From positions 1,922,001 through 1,986,000 of the forward strand of contig NC_021658.1 in assembly GCF_000418325.1 (NCBI RefSeq): a DNA stretch of 64,000 nt, read 5' to 3'. Positions 54,497 through 62,609 of this stretch are shown in pieces. Position 1 is the first letter of the stretch. Each line of letters starts with the position of its first letter. A program made the translations under genes and the position numbers. Source of the stretch: Sorangium cellulosum So0157-2 (GTDB lineage Bacteria > Myxococcota_A > Polyangia > Polyangiales > Polyangiaceae). The notes below the pieces were generated by a model. It did no database searches and was not told where the DNA came from. It saw only the letters and a program-made list of their open reading frames with translations.

Positions 54497-57364
54497 ATGC
54501 CGACGCCCCGCGACGTCTTGCTGCTGCTCCCCCGGTCTGCGCTCGCTGCCCTGGCTGATCGCTTCGGGGTCGACCTGCCCGACCGGCGGAAGAAGGCGAC
54601 GATCGTCGACGCGATGCTCTCGGCGCCGGGGCTGCAGGTCGATGAGCTGCTGCGCTCTTTTCGCATCGATGAGCTGAAGGAGCTGTGCCGTGCGCTCGGC
54701 CTCAACGCTCGTGCGCGTGACAAGGCCCTCCTCGTCGAGCGCCTGCTCGATGACCGGTCCCCTGAGAGCATGGCGCGTGGCGCCATGGGGGCTCCGAGGG
54801 CCGCAGCGGCCAGGCTCGGCCCGGAGAGCGCAGCGCGAGACGGTCGGCTGACGAAGGAACAGATCGTGGGCTGCCTGCTCGAGGCGGACAAACTCCTTCG
54901 GCACGCGCTCGGTCCGAGCGGGCAGCATCGGATGACGATCGCCGTCCTGCTCCTCCTGAAGCGGCTCAACGACGCGGAGCCCTCCACGCTCGACATCGCG
55001 GTGCCTGCCCAGGCGCGATGGGCGACGGTGGAAGCGAGCTTGCCGGCGGTCGACCTGGCGCTCAACCGGGCCTGTGTGGCGCTCGAGGAGAGCAATCCGG
55101 CGCTCGAAGGCGTTCTCTCCTGGCTTGACTTCACGGACGTGCGTCGCCTCGGGGACCGTACGGAGCGCCTTCGTCTTCTCCACGAGCTCCTCCGGCTCCT
55201 CTCGTGGATGTCGCTTCGAGACGGAGATCTGGCCACGCCCGACACGCTGCGGCGTGCCTTCCAGATGTTCCTCGAGGAGGCGGACCTCCGGGACGCCAAG
55301 CGCGCCGGTGAGTCCCACCCCACGATCGCAATCGCGGAGCTGATGGCGGAGCTGCTCGACCCCTCCGAGGGGATGCGCATCTACGATCCGGCATGCGGCT
55401 ACGGCACCTTGCTGGTCGAGTGCGCGACATACGTCGAGCGCCGCGGCGGAGACGCGCGAAAGCTCTTGCTGCGTGGTCAGGAGAAGAGCGTCGAAGCCTG
55501 GACGCTCGCCAGGATCAACATGCTTTTGGCCGGTCTGCCGGATGCACAGATCGACAGGGGCGACACGCTTCGCGATCCGAGCAGCACCGTGGACGGTTAT
55601 CTCAGGGCCCACGACCGCGTTCTCTGCGTTCCGCCGGTCGGCCTCACGTGGTGGGGGCATGACGTAGCGGAGCGCGACCATCATGCGCGCTTCCGGTACG
55701 GCGTGCCTCCAAAAAATAGAATTGAATTCGCGTATTTACAGCACATGCTGGCCAGCCTCCACCGTCGTTCGGGGGTGATGGCGATGGTGGCGCCAGGCGG
55801 CGTACTATTTCGAGGAGGAACCGAGGGGGAGATCCGCAAGAGAATGCTGCGGGATGACCTCTTCCACGCAGTGATCGGGCTCCCTGCCAACCTGCTCCCC
55901 GCGACGAGGGGCCCGGCCGCGCTCCTCGTGCTGAGCCGCGCCAAGCCGGCGTTGAGGAAGCATAAGGTGCTCTTCATCGATGCCTCGCGAGGGTTCCAGG
56001 AGGAGCGCAGGAGGAACCGGCTCGGGCCCGAGGACGTGACGAAGATCGCGACGACCTTCCGGTCGGCCAGCGACGTCCCCGGGTATGCACGCCTCGTCGA
56101 TGTCGACGAGATCGCGGCGAACGGGTTCAGCCTGGCAGTGCGCCGGTACGTCGACGCCCGTGCGCCGCCAACCGACGACGCCTCGGCGCAGATGTGGCGG
56201 CGCGTCGAGCTCAGGAACTACCGGAGCATCGCGGAGGCCACCGTCGATCTGGCCCCCTTCACGGTGCTCGTCGGCCCGAACGGCAGCGGCAAGTCCAACT
56301 TCGCGGACGCCATCGTGTTCGCGCGCGATGTCGCGACGGACGCCGCGACCGCGGTCGAGAGGCGCGGCGGCCTCGCCGGCATCAGGCGCTGGCAGCCGGC
56401 GGAGGAGGATGACCGGGCCGAGGTGTACGTGGACGTCCGCGCCGCAACGTCGCGCTCGGCCCTGGAGACAGACTACCTGCGGCACCAGTTCACGATCCGC
56501 GCGAAGGGCGACGGAGCCTGGGCGTTTCACAACGAGACCATCGAGCTCTTCGTTCGAGGAGCCCCGGTGCTCTGGGTCGAACGGACGCCCGAGGGGCTGG
56601 ACGTGGAGACTGAGCCGGGGAGGCGTGTGGTCTCGAGCGGCAGTGCCCCCAGGCTCAGCGAGACCGCGAGCGCGATGGTGTTCGCGCGCCAGCTCTTCGA
56701 CATCGCCAGGGTCACGGCGCTCCGGAACGTCACGCGGATCCGGCTCAACGCTGAGGCGATGCGAAAGCCGCAGGTCGCGACTGAGAACACGCGCCTGGAC
56801 GAGTCGGGGAGCAACATCGCCGTGGCTTTCCGGAGCCTCGAGGCCGAAGGACAGGCGCGCGTCCTCGCCGCCATGCAGCGGATCGTCCCGGGGCTCTTGC
56901 GCGTCTCCGTGGAGGCGTTCGACCGGTTCCTGCTCCTCAAATTTGAGCAACACCAGCCAGGAGGACACGTGGCGCGGTTCTCGGCGAGCGAGATGTCGGA
57001 GGGCGCCCTGCGTGCGCTCGGCATCCTCGTCGCAGCTCAGCAGATGACCGGAGACGAGCTCCTGATCATCGAGGAGCCCGAGGTCGCGATCCACGTCGGA
57101 GCGGCCCAGCTGCTCTTCGACGTGCTCAAGGACGCGTCGACCAGGGGCTCCCTGCTGATCACGACACATAGCGCCGACCTGCTCGACGCGGCGCGCGAGG
57201 AGGAGATCCTCGTGTGCTCGTATCGCGACGGCGTGACGCAGATCGGTCCGCTCTCCTCGGCGCAGCGCGAGGTCGTACGGCAGGGGCTGTTCTCCGTCGC
57301 CGAGCTGATGCGCTCCGAGCCGCTGCGGATCGAGGGGGAAGAACCTGCGACCGTGCAGCTCTGA
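54497..57364 (+). CDS. Fusion of type I methylase-like domain and OLD/RecF-like ABC ATPase
   Basis: 955 aa. Residues 1-90 form two small helical SAP/Rho-N-like units ([20 protein letters not shown] and [20 protein letters not shown]). About 115-290 is helical, like HsdM N-terminal regions. About 290-555 is an N6-methylase-like fold: motif [13 protein letters not shown] (297-308), [33 protein letters not shown]. Motif IV, normally NPP(F/Y), is VPPV (378-381). From Met566 a complete ABC ATPase begins: [20 protein letters not shown], Walker A GPNGSGKS (593-600), signature-like [14 protein letters not shown], Walker B LLIIEEPE (855-862), and H-loop TTHS. The downstream TOPRIM-like gene starts 9 bases later. 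No target-recognition subunit is adjacent. Defence role is inferred. Confidence 0.8.
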   Translation: MPTPRDVLLLLPRSALAALADRFGVDLPDRRKKATIVDAMLSAPGLQVDELLRSFRIDELKELCRALGLNARARDKALLVERLLDDRSPESMARGAMGAPRAAAARLGPESAARDGRLTKEQIVGCLLEADKLLRHALGPSGQHRMTIAVLLLLKRLNDAEPSTLDIAVPAQARWATVEASLPAVDLALNRACVALEESNPALEGVLSWLDFTDVRRLGDRTERLRLLHELLRLLSWMSLRDGDLATPDTLRRAFQMFLEEADLRDAKRAGESHPTIAIAELMAELLDPSEGMRIYDPACGYGTLLVECATYVERRGGDARKLLLRGQEKSVEAWTLARINMLLAGLPDAQIDRGDTLRDPSSTVDGYLRAHDRVLCVPPVGLTWWGHDVAERDHHARFRYGVPPKNRIEFAYLQHMLASLHRRSGVMAMVAPGGVLFRGGTEGEIRKRMLRDDLFHAVIGLPANLLPATRGPAALLVLSRAKPALRKHKVLFIDASRGFQEERRRNRLGPEDVTKIATTFRSASDVPGYARLVDVDEIAANGFSLAVRRYVDARAPPTDDASAQMWRRVELRNYRSIAEATVDLAPFTVLVGPNGSGKSNFADAIVFARDVATDAATAVERRGGLAGIRRWQPAEEDDRAEVYVDVRAATSRSALETDYLRHQFTIRAKGDGAWAFHNETIELFVRGAPVLWVERTPEGLDVETEPGRRVVSSGSAPRLSETASAMVFARQLFDIARVTALRNVTRIRLNAEAMRKPQVATENTRLDESGSNIAVAFRSLEAEGQARVLAAMQRIVPGLLRVSVEAFDRFLLLKFEQHQPGGHVARFSASEMSEGALRALGILVAAQQMTGDELLIIEEPEVAIHVGAAQLLFDVLKDASTRGSLLITTHSADLLDAAREEEILVCSYRDGVTQIGPLSSAQREVVRQGLFSVAELMRSEPLRIEGEEPATVQL

Positions 57365-57373
57365 GCGGCGCCC

Positions 57374-57973
57374 GTGAAGCGGCTCGTCTGCATCGTCGAA
57401 GGCAAGGGCGAGGTCACGGCGATCCCGAATCTATGCTCGCGGATCCTTCGCCATTACCTCGACGACGTCGCGTGGATCGTCGACCAGGATCCGATCCGGC
57501 AGCCTCGCGGCAAGCTGGTGGACGAGAAGGACAAGAGCCCCCTGCGCCGCTGTCACGCCGATGGCGTGCGCCGCGCCGTGCTGCTCGCGCGGCAGACCCG
57601 GAGGGCCGACGCCGTGCTCGTGCTGTGCGATGCGGACGACGATTGCCCCGCGACGTGGGGCCCCGACGCGGCACGCGTGGTCACGGGGCTCATGCTCGGC
57701 GACGCGGTCATGGCGGTGTGTGAGTACGAGACGTGGCTGCTCCTCAACTTCGCGGAGGAGGCGGTGCGGCGGGCTGGCGTCCGCACGCCGGAGAGCAAGC
57801 GCGGCGCCAAGGAGGCGCTGGCGAGGCTTGTCCCCGGCTACCTGCCGACGACGCATCAGCTGAGCGAGACACGGAAGATCGACATCGCCCTCGTCCGCGG
57901 TCGCTCCGACAGCTTCGACAAGCTCGTCCGCGCGCTGGCAACCATCTCGGGTATGCCCCTTCCGGATCGCTGA
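57374..57973 (+). CDS. DUF4276-family, TOPRIM-like nuclease candidate
   Basis: 199 aa. It begins KRLVCIVEGKGEVTAIPNLC (the Glu of VEG is the expected TOPRIM acidic residue) and has a second acidic cluster VLVLCDADDDCP (Asp86, Asp88-90), the DxD of TOPRIM-type catalytic sites. DUF4276 proteins are found next to OLD-like ABC ATPases, where ATPase and TOPRIM nuclease are separate genes. GTG start 9 bases after the fusion gene, so the two are co-translated. Proposed DNA or RNA nuclease effector of the pair; activity is inferred. Confidence 0.75.
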   Translation: MKRLVCIVEGKGEVTAIPNLCSRILRHYLDDVAWIVDQDPIRQPRGKLVDEKDKSPLRRCHADGVRRAVLLARQTRRADAVLVLCDADDDCPATWGPDAARVVTGLMLGDAVMAVCEYETWLLLNFAEEAVRRAGVRTPESKRGAKEALARLVPGYLPTTHQLSETRKIDIALVRGRSDSFDKLVRALATISGMPLPDR

Positions 57974-58110
57974 GCTGGCCGCGCAGTCCTTGCCCGAGCG
58001 GCAGACCGCGAGCCGCCCTACGAGCTCACGCTGTAAGGTCCGCCCGGCCGCCCCGTTGCGAGGGAGTGCGCCCGCGGCTCTCGTGCCGCGGCGCCTCCAC
58101 GAGGGCTCCC

Positions 58111-58812
58111 ATGCTGTTCCGTGTCCGCCCGATCCACGCCGCGCGGCGGCGCCCGGCGACCGCCGCGCCGCTCGCCCCGCTCCTCACGCTCGCCGTCGTC
58201 TTCCTCGCGTCGCTCGCCGGCTGCGCCCCCCGCCTCGTCCCGTTCACCCACGAGCTCCGCGTCCAGCACGGCCTGTCCGACAGGGACGTGAAGGGCCTCC
58301 AGTTCTACGTCTCGCACGACATCGCGCTGCGCCGCGAGCTCACGGCCGAGAGCTCGCGGATCACGAGCAGCCACACGCTCCTGCTCGTCTCCGGCAAGGT
58401 CATCGAGGAGGTCGTCGTCGAGGAGCGCACCCCCGGCGTCGTCGTCGGCGCGCGCGGCGGCGTGCTCTCGGTGAGCTTCGAGCCCGGCGCGACGCTCTCG
58501 TTCTCCGCCGCCCCCGAGCCCGAGCCCGCCCCGCCCCCGCCGCCGTTCCCCGGCTTCGCGACCCCGCCCGATCCGTTCCCCGGCAACGCCGCGCCGCTCC
58601 TCGCGATCCCGAGCGCGGCGGGCGATGCTACGACCCTCGGCGGCAACTACTGGCTCGCGGCCGGACCGGGCGGCGAGGTCCGCTACCAGGGCAAGGCGTT
58701 CTCGGCGATCGAGGACAGCCTGCGGGCGCACCTCCTCATCGACGCCGACGCCCTCGAGGAGGTCGCCCTGCGCCGCACGGTCCTCCCCGGCGTGCGCCTC
58801 TCCGGCCGGTGA
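58111..58812 (+). CDS. Lipoprotein of unknown function, 233 aa
   Basis: The signal ends in a lipobox (LAGC, Cys37). The mature protein has a strand-rich first part (HELRVQHGLSDRDVKGLQFY, TLLLVSGKVIEEVVVEERTP), a Pro-rich linker (EPEPAPPPPPFPGF) and a C-terminal segment with NYWLAAGPGGEVRYQGKAFS. GAGG precedes the ATG at 58111. Convergent with, and only 4 bases from, the MerR gene. No family recognised. Confidence 0.75.
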   Translation: MLFRVRPIHAARRRPATAAPLAPLLTLAVVFLASLAGCAPRLVPFTHELRVQHGLSDRDVKGLQFYVSHDIALRRELTAESSRITSSHTLLLVSGKVIEEVVVEERTPGVVVGARGGVLSVSFEPGATLSFSAAPEPEPAPPPPPFPGFATPPDPFPGNAAPLLAIPSAAGDATTLGGNYWLAAGPGGEVRYQGKAFSAIEDSLRAHLLIDADALEEVALRRTVLPGVRLSGR

Positions 58813-58816
58813 CACG

Positions 58817-59746
58817 TCACGGCGCCGCGAGGTGGTGCTTCATCGCCTCCGCGAGCCAGTCCCACTCCGGCGCCCGCCCCGCCTGGGCCGGCTCTCCGTT
58901 CATGATCGCGACGAGCTCCCAGTACCGCGACGCGCGCGGGTCGTGCTTGCGGTACCTGTCGAGCAGCGAGGCGCGGAACGCCCCGTCCGCCGGCTTGCCG
59001 GCCGCCGCGGCGAGCCCCGAGACGAAGGCCTCGACGATCGGCGCCGCCGCGGCGGACGACGGCGCGACGCCGCGAGCGCCGGCGTCGCGCGCGGCCCGGG
59101 CCGCCTCGTCGTTCGCGCGCTTGTAGGCCGCGAGATCGAAGCCCCCGTCCCACGTGCTCGCGGCCGCCGCGCGCATGCCCTCGACGAACGTCGGATCCGA
59201 CAGGATCCCGGAGAGCTCTATCCACGCGTCGAGCTGCGCGGGCGTGGGCTCGTCCGGCAGCTCCGGCGTGCTCGCCTCGATCATCCCGCGCACCCACTGC
59301 TCGTCGATGGGAATCCCGTCCGACACGCGCGCGAAGAAGCGCTCGACGGTGGCTCTCCTCTGCTCATGCGATAACCGAGTCACGGCGCATAACCTCCCGA
59401 TTTCCTGCTCGGTGGGCTCCGAGCGCAGCGCGGCGCGGAGCGCGGCGGCCACGCGGCGCAAGGCCGCCATCTGCGCCTCCACCGCGGTGAGGCGCACCCG
59501 GAGCGCGTCGCCCAGCGACATGTCGCGGGAGAGCACCGACCGGATCGCCTGCAGCCCCAGCCCCGCCTCGCGCAGGGTGCGGATCAGATCGAGCCGGACG
59601 ACGTCGCGCTCGGCATAGAGCCGGTAACCGCTCCGCGACCGCGCCGACGGCGGCAGGAGCCCCTCGTCGGAGTAGAAGCGGAGCGTTTTTACCGGAATCC
59701 CCGTCCGGCGCGACAGCGCGCCGATGGTGAGCCGCTCCTTCGCCAC
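58817..59746 (-). CDS. MerR-family regulator with long effector domain
   Basis: 309 aa. The N-terminal HTH reads LTIGALSRRTGIPVKTLRFY, SDEGLLPPSARSRSGYRLYA and ERDVVRLDLIRTLREAGLGL. A roughly 200-residue C-terminal domain, much longer than in metal-sensing MerR proteins and without a Cys pair, points to a small-molecule sensor. GTG start. A MerR-type promoter (-35 TTGACT, 19-base spacer with a palindrome) lies directly upstream, implying autoregulation. Confidence 0.85.
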   Translation of the reverse strand: MAKERLTIGALSRRTGIPVKTLRFYSDEGLLPPSARSRSGYRLYAERDVVRLDLIRTLREAGLGLQAIRSVLSRDMSLGDALRVRLTAVEAQMAALRRVAAALRAALRSEPTEQEIGRLCAVTRLSHEQRRATVERFFARVSDGIPIDEQWVRGMIEASTPELPDEPTPAQLDAWIELSGILSDPTFVEGMRAAAASTWDGGFDLAAYKRANDEAARAARDAGARGVAPSSAAAAPIVEAFVSGLAAAAGKPADGAFRASLLDRYRKHDPRASRYWELVAIMNGEPAQAGRAPEWDWLAEAMKHHLAAP

Positions 59747-59752
59747 GACCCC

Positions 59753-59783
59753 ACCCTGAGGTCTCCAGCGGCTGGAGAGTCAA
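59753..59783 (-). promoter_or_regulatory. MerR-type promoter with spacer palindrome
   Basis: The minus strand has TTGACT (59778-59783), a 19-base spacer holding most of the palindrome TCTCCAG-CCG-CTGGAGA (59762-59778, which overlaps the last base of the -35 box), and a poor -10 (CAGGGT, 59753-59758). Over-long spacers with a centred palindrome are the hallmark of MerR-activated promoters. It reads toward the MerR gene; the site is also just upstream of the histidine kinase start. Confidence 0.65.
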
Positions 59784-59877
59784 GCGCCAGCACCCACGAT
59801 CCTCCGCCCGCGCCGCCCCCGCGCCGCCGGCCGCCGTTGCGAAGCCGCGCGCCCTGGGCTTCCATGCCGCCGGCCCC

Positions 59878-62403
59878 GTGAGCACCCCGCCGCCCCCCAA
59901 GCTCCGCGCGCCCCGCGCCCCGCGCGCCCGCGCCGAGCTCGTCGCGGCCGGCTGGGAGCTGTTCTCGGCCCTCCTGTTCCTCTCCGCCGTCGTCCCCGCG
60001 GCCCTCACCACGCCGTGGCCGGCGATCCTCCTGCTCGCCTCGATGGCCCTGTCCGCCGCGCTCTCGGGCCTGCTCGTCCGCCGCGGCGACCGCGGCTTCG
60101 CCATCGCCGCGGCCGGGGGGATCCGCACCCTGTCGTGGCCGCTCGCCGTCTCGCCGCTCGCCCTCCTCGGCGCCCCCGCGGCGCCCGCCTCCTGGCCCGG
60201 ACCGCTCGGGATCGGCCACGCGACGCCGCCGTCGTGGCTCGGCCTCCTGGTCACGGCCGTCGCCTTCGGCGTCATGGCCGGCGGCATGCGCCTCGCCATC
60301 TACCGCAGCGTGCTCCGCGCCGACGCGGCCGACGGCGGCGCCTCCGAGGCCGCCTCGGCGCGCGCCCTCGCCGCGGCGCTCCGGCCGCGCCTCGCCGAGT
60401 CGGCCACGGCCGCCGGCATCGTCGGCGGCCACGTCATGCTGCTCTTCTGCGTCGCGTTCCTCCGCACCCAGAGCCAGGTCGTGTTCCAGGCGTGGTTCGA
60501 GGTCGTCCCCCTCCTCGCGCTCTCCGGCACCCTCGGCTTCACCCTCGCCGTGCGCCCCGCCACGGGCGCGATCGTCGCCGCCCTCCGGGCCGGCCCGTCC
60601 GGCGACCGCGCCCTGCTCGCCCGCGGCCTCGCCCGCGCCGAGCGGCTCCCCGACGTCCTCGCCTCCCTGAACTTCGCCCTCTGGCTCGGGTGCACCGCGA
60701 TCGGCATCGCCTACGTGCGCCCCGGCGCCACCTTCCGCCCCGGCGTCCCCTTCAGCGCCGCCGACGCGCTCATGCAGCTCGGCTTCGGCGCGCTCTTCGC
60801 CTTCGGCGTCTCGTTCTACCAGCGCGCCTGGCACAGGGACTCCGTCGCGCGGGCCGTCGACCTCCTGCGCGCGTGGACCGGCGCCCCCGAGCGCGGCGGC
60901 GCGCCCCCGACGCCCCTCCGGCGGCGCATGCTCCGCGATTTCGGGCTGCCGCTCCTGTTCACCGGGCTCCTCTCGCTCTTCTCCTCCATCGGCCTCTACC
61001 GCGCGCTCGCGACCGGCTCGTCGTTCAACGAGGATTTCAACGCGATCACCGCGCTCTTCGCCTCGTTCTCCCTCCTCGTGCTCGCCGCCCTCGGCGTCGT
61101 CGCGCGGGCGGCGCGCGAGCTCTCGCGGCCGATGGCGCAGCTCGCCCGCGCCGCCGACGAGGTCGCGCGCGGCGAGCTCGGCGCCGCCGTGCCGCGGCTG
61201 TCCGGGCCGAAGGAGGTCGTGGGCCTCGGCGAGAGCGTCGAGCGCATGCGGCAGGCGCTGTCCCGAACGATCGCCGAGCTCGAGGGCGAGCGCGCCGGCC
61301 TCGAGGAGAACGTCGCCGCGCGCACCGCGGAGCTCACGCGCGCCCTCTCCGAGCTGAAGCGGACGCAGGCCGCGCTCATCCAGGGCGAGCGGCTCGCCTC
61401 CATCGGCGAGCTCGTCGCCGGCGTCGCGCACGAGATCTATAACCCCCTGAACGCCATCGCCGGCGCCGCCCAGCCGATCGAGGAGCTCGCCGCCGAGCTC
61501 CGCGCCGTCCTCGACGCCTACCGCGCCGCCGAGCGCGAGCTCCCGGACGACCGCCGCCGCGCCCTCGAGGCGCTCCGCGAGCAGCTCCAGACCGAGGCGG
61601 CGCTCGACGACCTCGTCGGCATCTCCACCCTCGTCCACCGCGCGGTCGAGCGCAGCGTCCGCATCGTCACCAACCTGAAGAGCTTCTCGCGCGTCTCCGG
61701 CGAGCCGCTGCCCGTCGACCTGCACGCCGGGCTCGAGGAGACGCTGCTCCTCCTCGGCCCGCGGCTCCGCCAGGCGCGCATCGAGGTGGTCCGGCGCTAC
61801 GGCGAGCTGCCGCCCGTCACCTGCCGGAGCGGAGAGATCAACCAGGTCTTCATGAACCTCCTCGTCAACGCCATCCAGGCGCTGGAGGAGGCGAGCGCCG
61901 CGCCGCCCGCGCCGGCCGCGCCGGCCGCGCCGGCCGCGCCGGCAGAGGCGGAGGCGGCGGAGCGCGCCGGCGGCGCGGCGAAGGGCCCGCCCAGCGCGCC
62001 GGTGATCTGCGTCGAGACCTGGATCGACGAGGACATGGCGGCCGTCGCCATCTCCGACAGCGGCCCAGGCGTGCCGCCCGACCTCGCGCAGCGCATCTTC
62101 GATCCGTTCTTCACCACGAAGCCGCGAGGGCAGGGGACCGGCCTCGGGCTCTCCATCTCGACGGACATCGTCCGGCGGCACGGCGGCACGCTCGCCCTCG
62201 CCCCCGCGGACGGCCGCGCTGGAGATCTGCGCTGCGGCGCGCCCGCCGGGGCGCGCTTCGTCTGTCGCCTGCCCCTCGATCCTCGCCCGGGGAGCGCCCG
62301 CCCGCAAGGCGATGCGCCTCCGCCTGCACGGCCGTCTTCGGACGGCGGCCCGGCCCCGCGGACGGCGGAGGCGCGCCCCGCTCCGCGGACAGCGGAGGCT
62401 TGA
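59878..62403 (+). CDS. Membrane sensor histidine kinase, 841 aa
   Basis: About eight membrane helices fill residues 20-400. A HAMP-like linker (LARAADEVARGELGAAVPRL) and a coiled coil (AELEGERAGLEENVAARTAE) follow. The HisKA box is AGVAHEIYNPLNAIAG (His518), with Tyr where Arg is common. The HATPase domain has the N-box FMNLLVNAIQALEEA, G1 ISDSGPGVPPD and G2 GQGTGLGLSI. An Ala/Pro-rich insertion lies between N and G1 boxes. GTG start. No response regulator is adjacent, so it is an orphan kinase. Confidence 0.85.
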   Translation: MSTPPPPKLRAPRAPRARAELVAAGWELFSALLFLSAVVPAALTTPWPAILLLASMALSAALSGLLVRRGDRGFAIAAAGGIRTLSWPLAVSPLALLGAPAAPASWPGPLGIGHATPPSWLGLLVTAVAFGVMAGGMRLAIYRSVLRADAADGGASEAASARALAAALRPRLAESATAAGIVGGHVMLLFCVAFLRTQSQVVFQAWFEVVPLLALSGTLGFTLAVRPATGAIVAALRAGPSGDRALLARGLARAERLPDVLASLNFALWLGCTAIGIAYVRPGATFRPGVPFSAADALMQLGFGALFAFGVSFYQRAWHRDSVARAVDLLRAWTGAPERGGAPPTPLRRRMLRDFGLPLLFTGLLSLFSSIGLYRALATGSSFNEDFNAITALFASFSLLVLAALGVVARAARELSRPMAQLARAADEVARGELGAAVPRLSGPKEVVGLGESVERMRQALSRTIAELEGERAGLEENVAARTAELTRALSELKRTQAALIQGERLASIGELVAGVAHEIYNPLNAIAGAAQPIEELAAELRAVLDAYRAAERELPDDRRRALEALREQLQTEAALDDLVGISTLVHRAVERSVRIVTNLKSFSRVSGEPLPVDLHAGLEETLLLLGPRLRQARIEVVRRYGELPPVTCRSGEINQVFMNLLVNAIQALEEASAAPPAPAAPAAPAAPAEAEAAERAGGAAKGPPSAPVICVETWIDEDMAAVAISDSGPGVPPDLAQRIFDPFFTTKPRGQGTGLGLSISTDIVRRHGGTLALAPADGRAGDLRCGAPAGARFVCRLPLDPRPGSARPQGDAPPPARPSSDGGPAPRTAEARPAPRTAEA

Positions 62404-62609
62404 ACCAGCGCGCAATCGGCGCCGGTCTCCCACCCCACCTCCACGCGGAGCGCGCTCCAGATTCCTTCCGCACCCGACCGCGGCCCCGTAGACCGGCTGT
62501 TTCAAACCGGATACGTTCAGCGAGCGATCCGACTCACCGCACAGCGCAATAAGGCCCCTGAGAGACGCGAACGGCTCTCCGGGGAGCGCTGAGGAGAAAC
62601 GAAGGCACC

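Noticed and set aside
51478..55380. Very long minus-strand open frame continuing upstream of typA (antisense to the TonB receptor)
   Set aside because: Residues are Arg/Pro/Asp repeats without domains; GC bias produces open antisense frames here. Only the part from 51477 down is typA.
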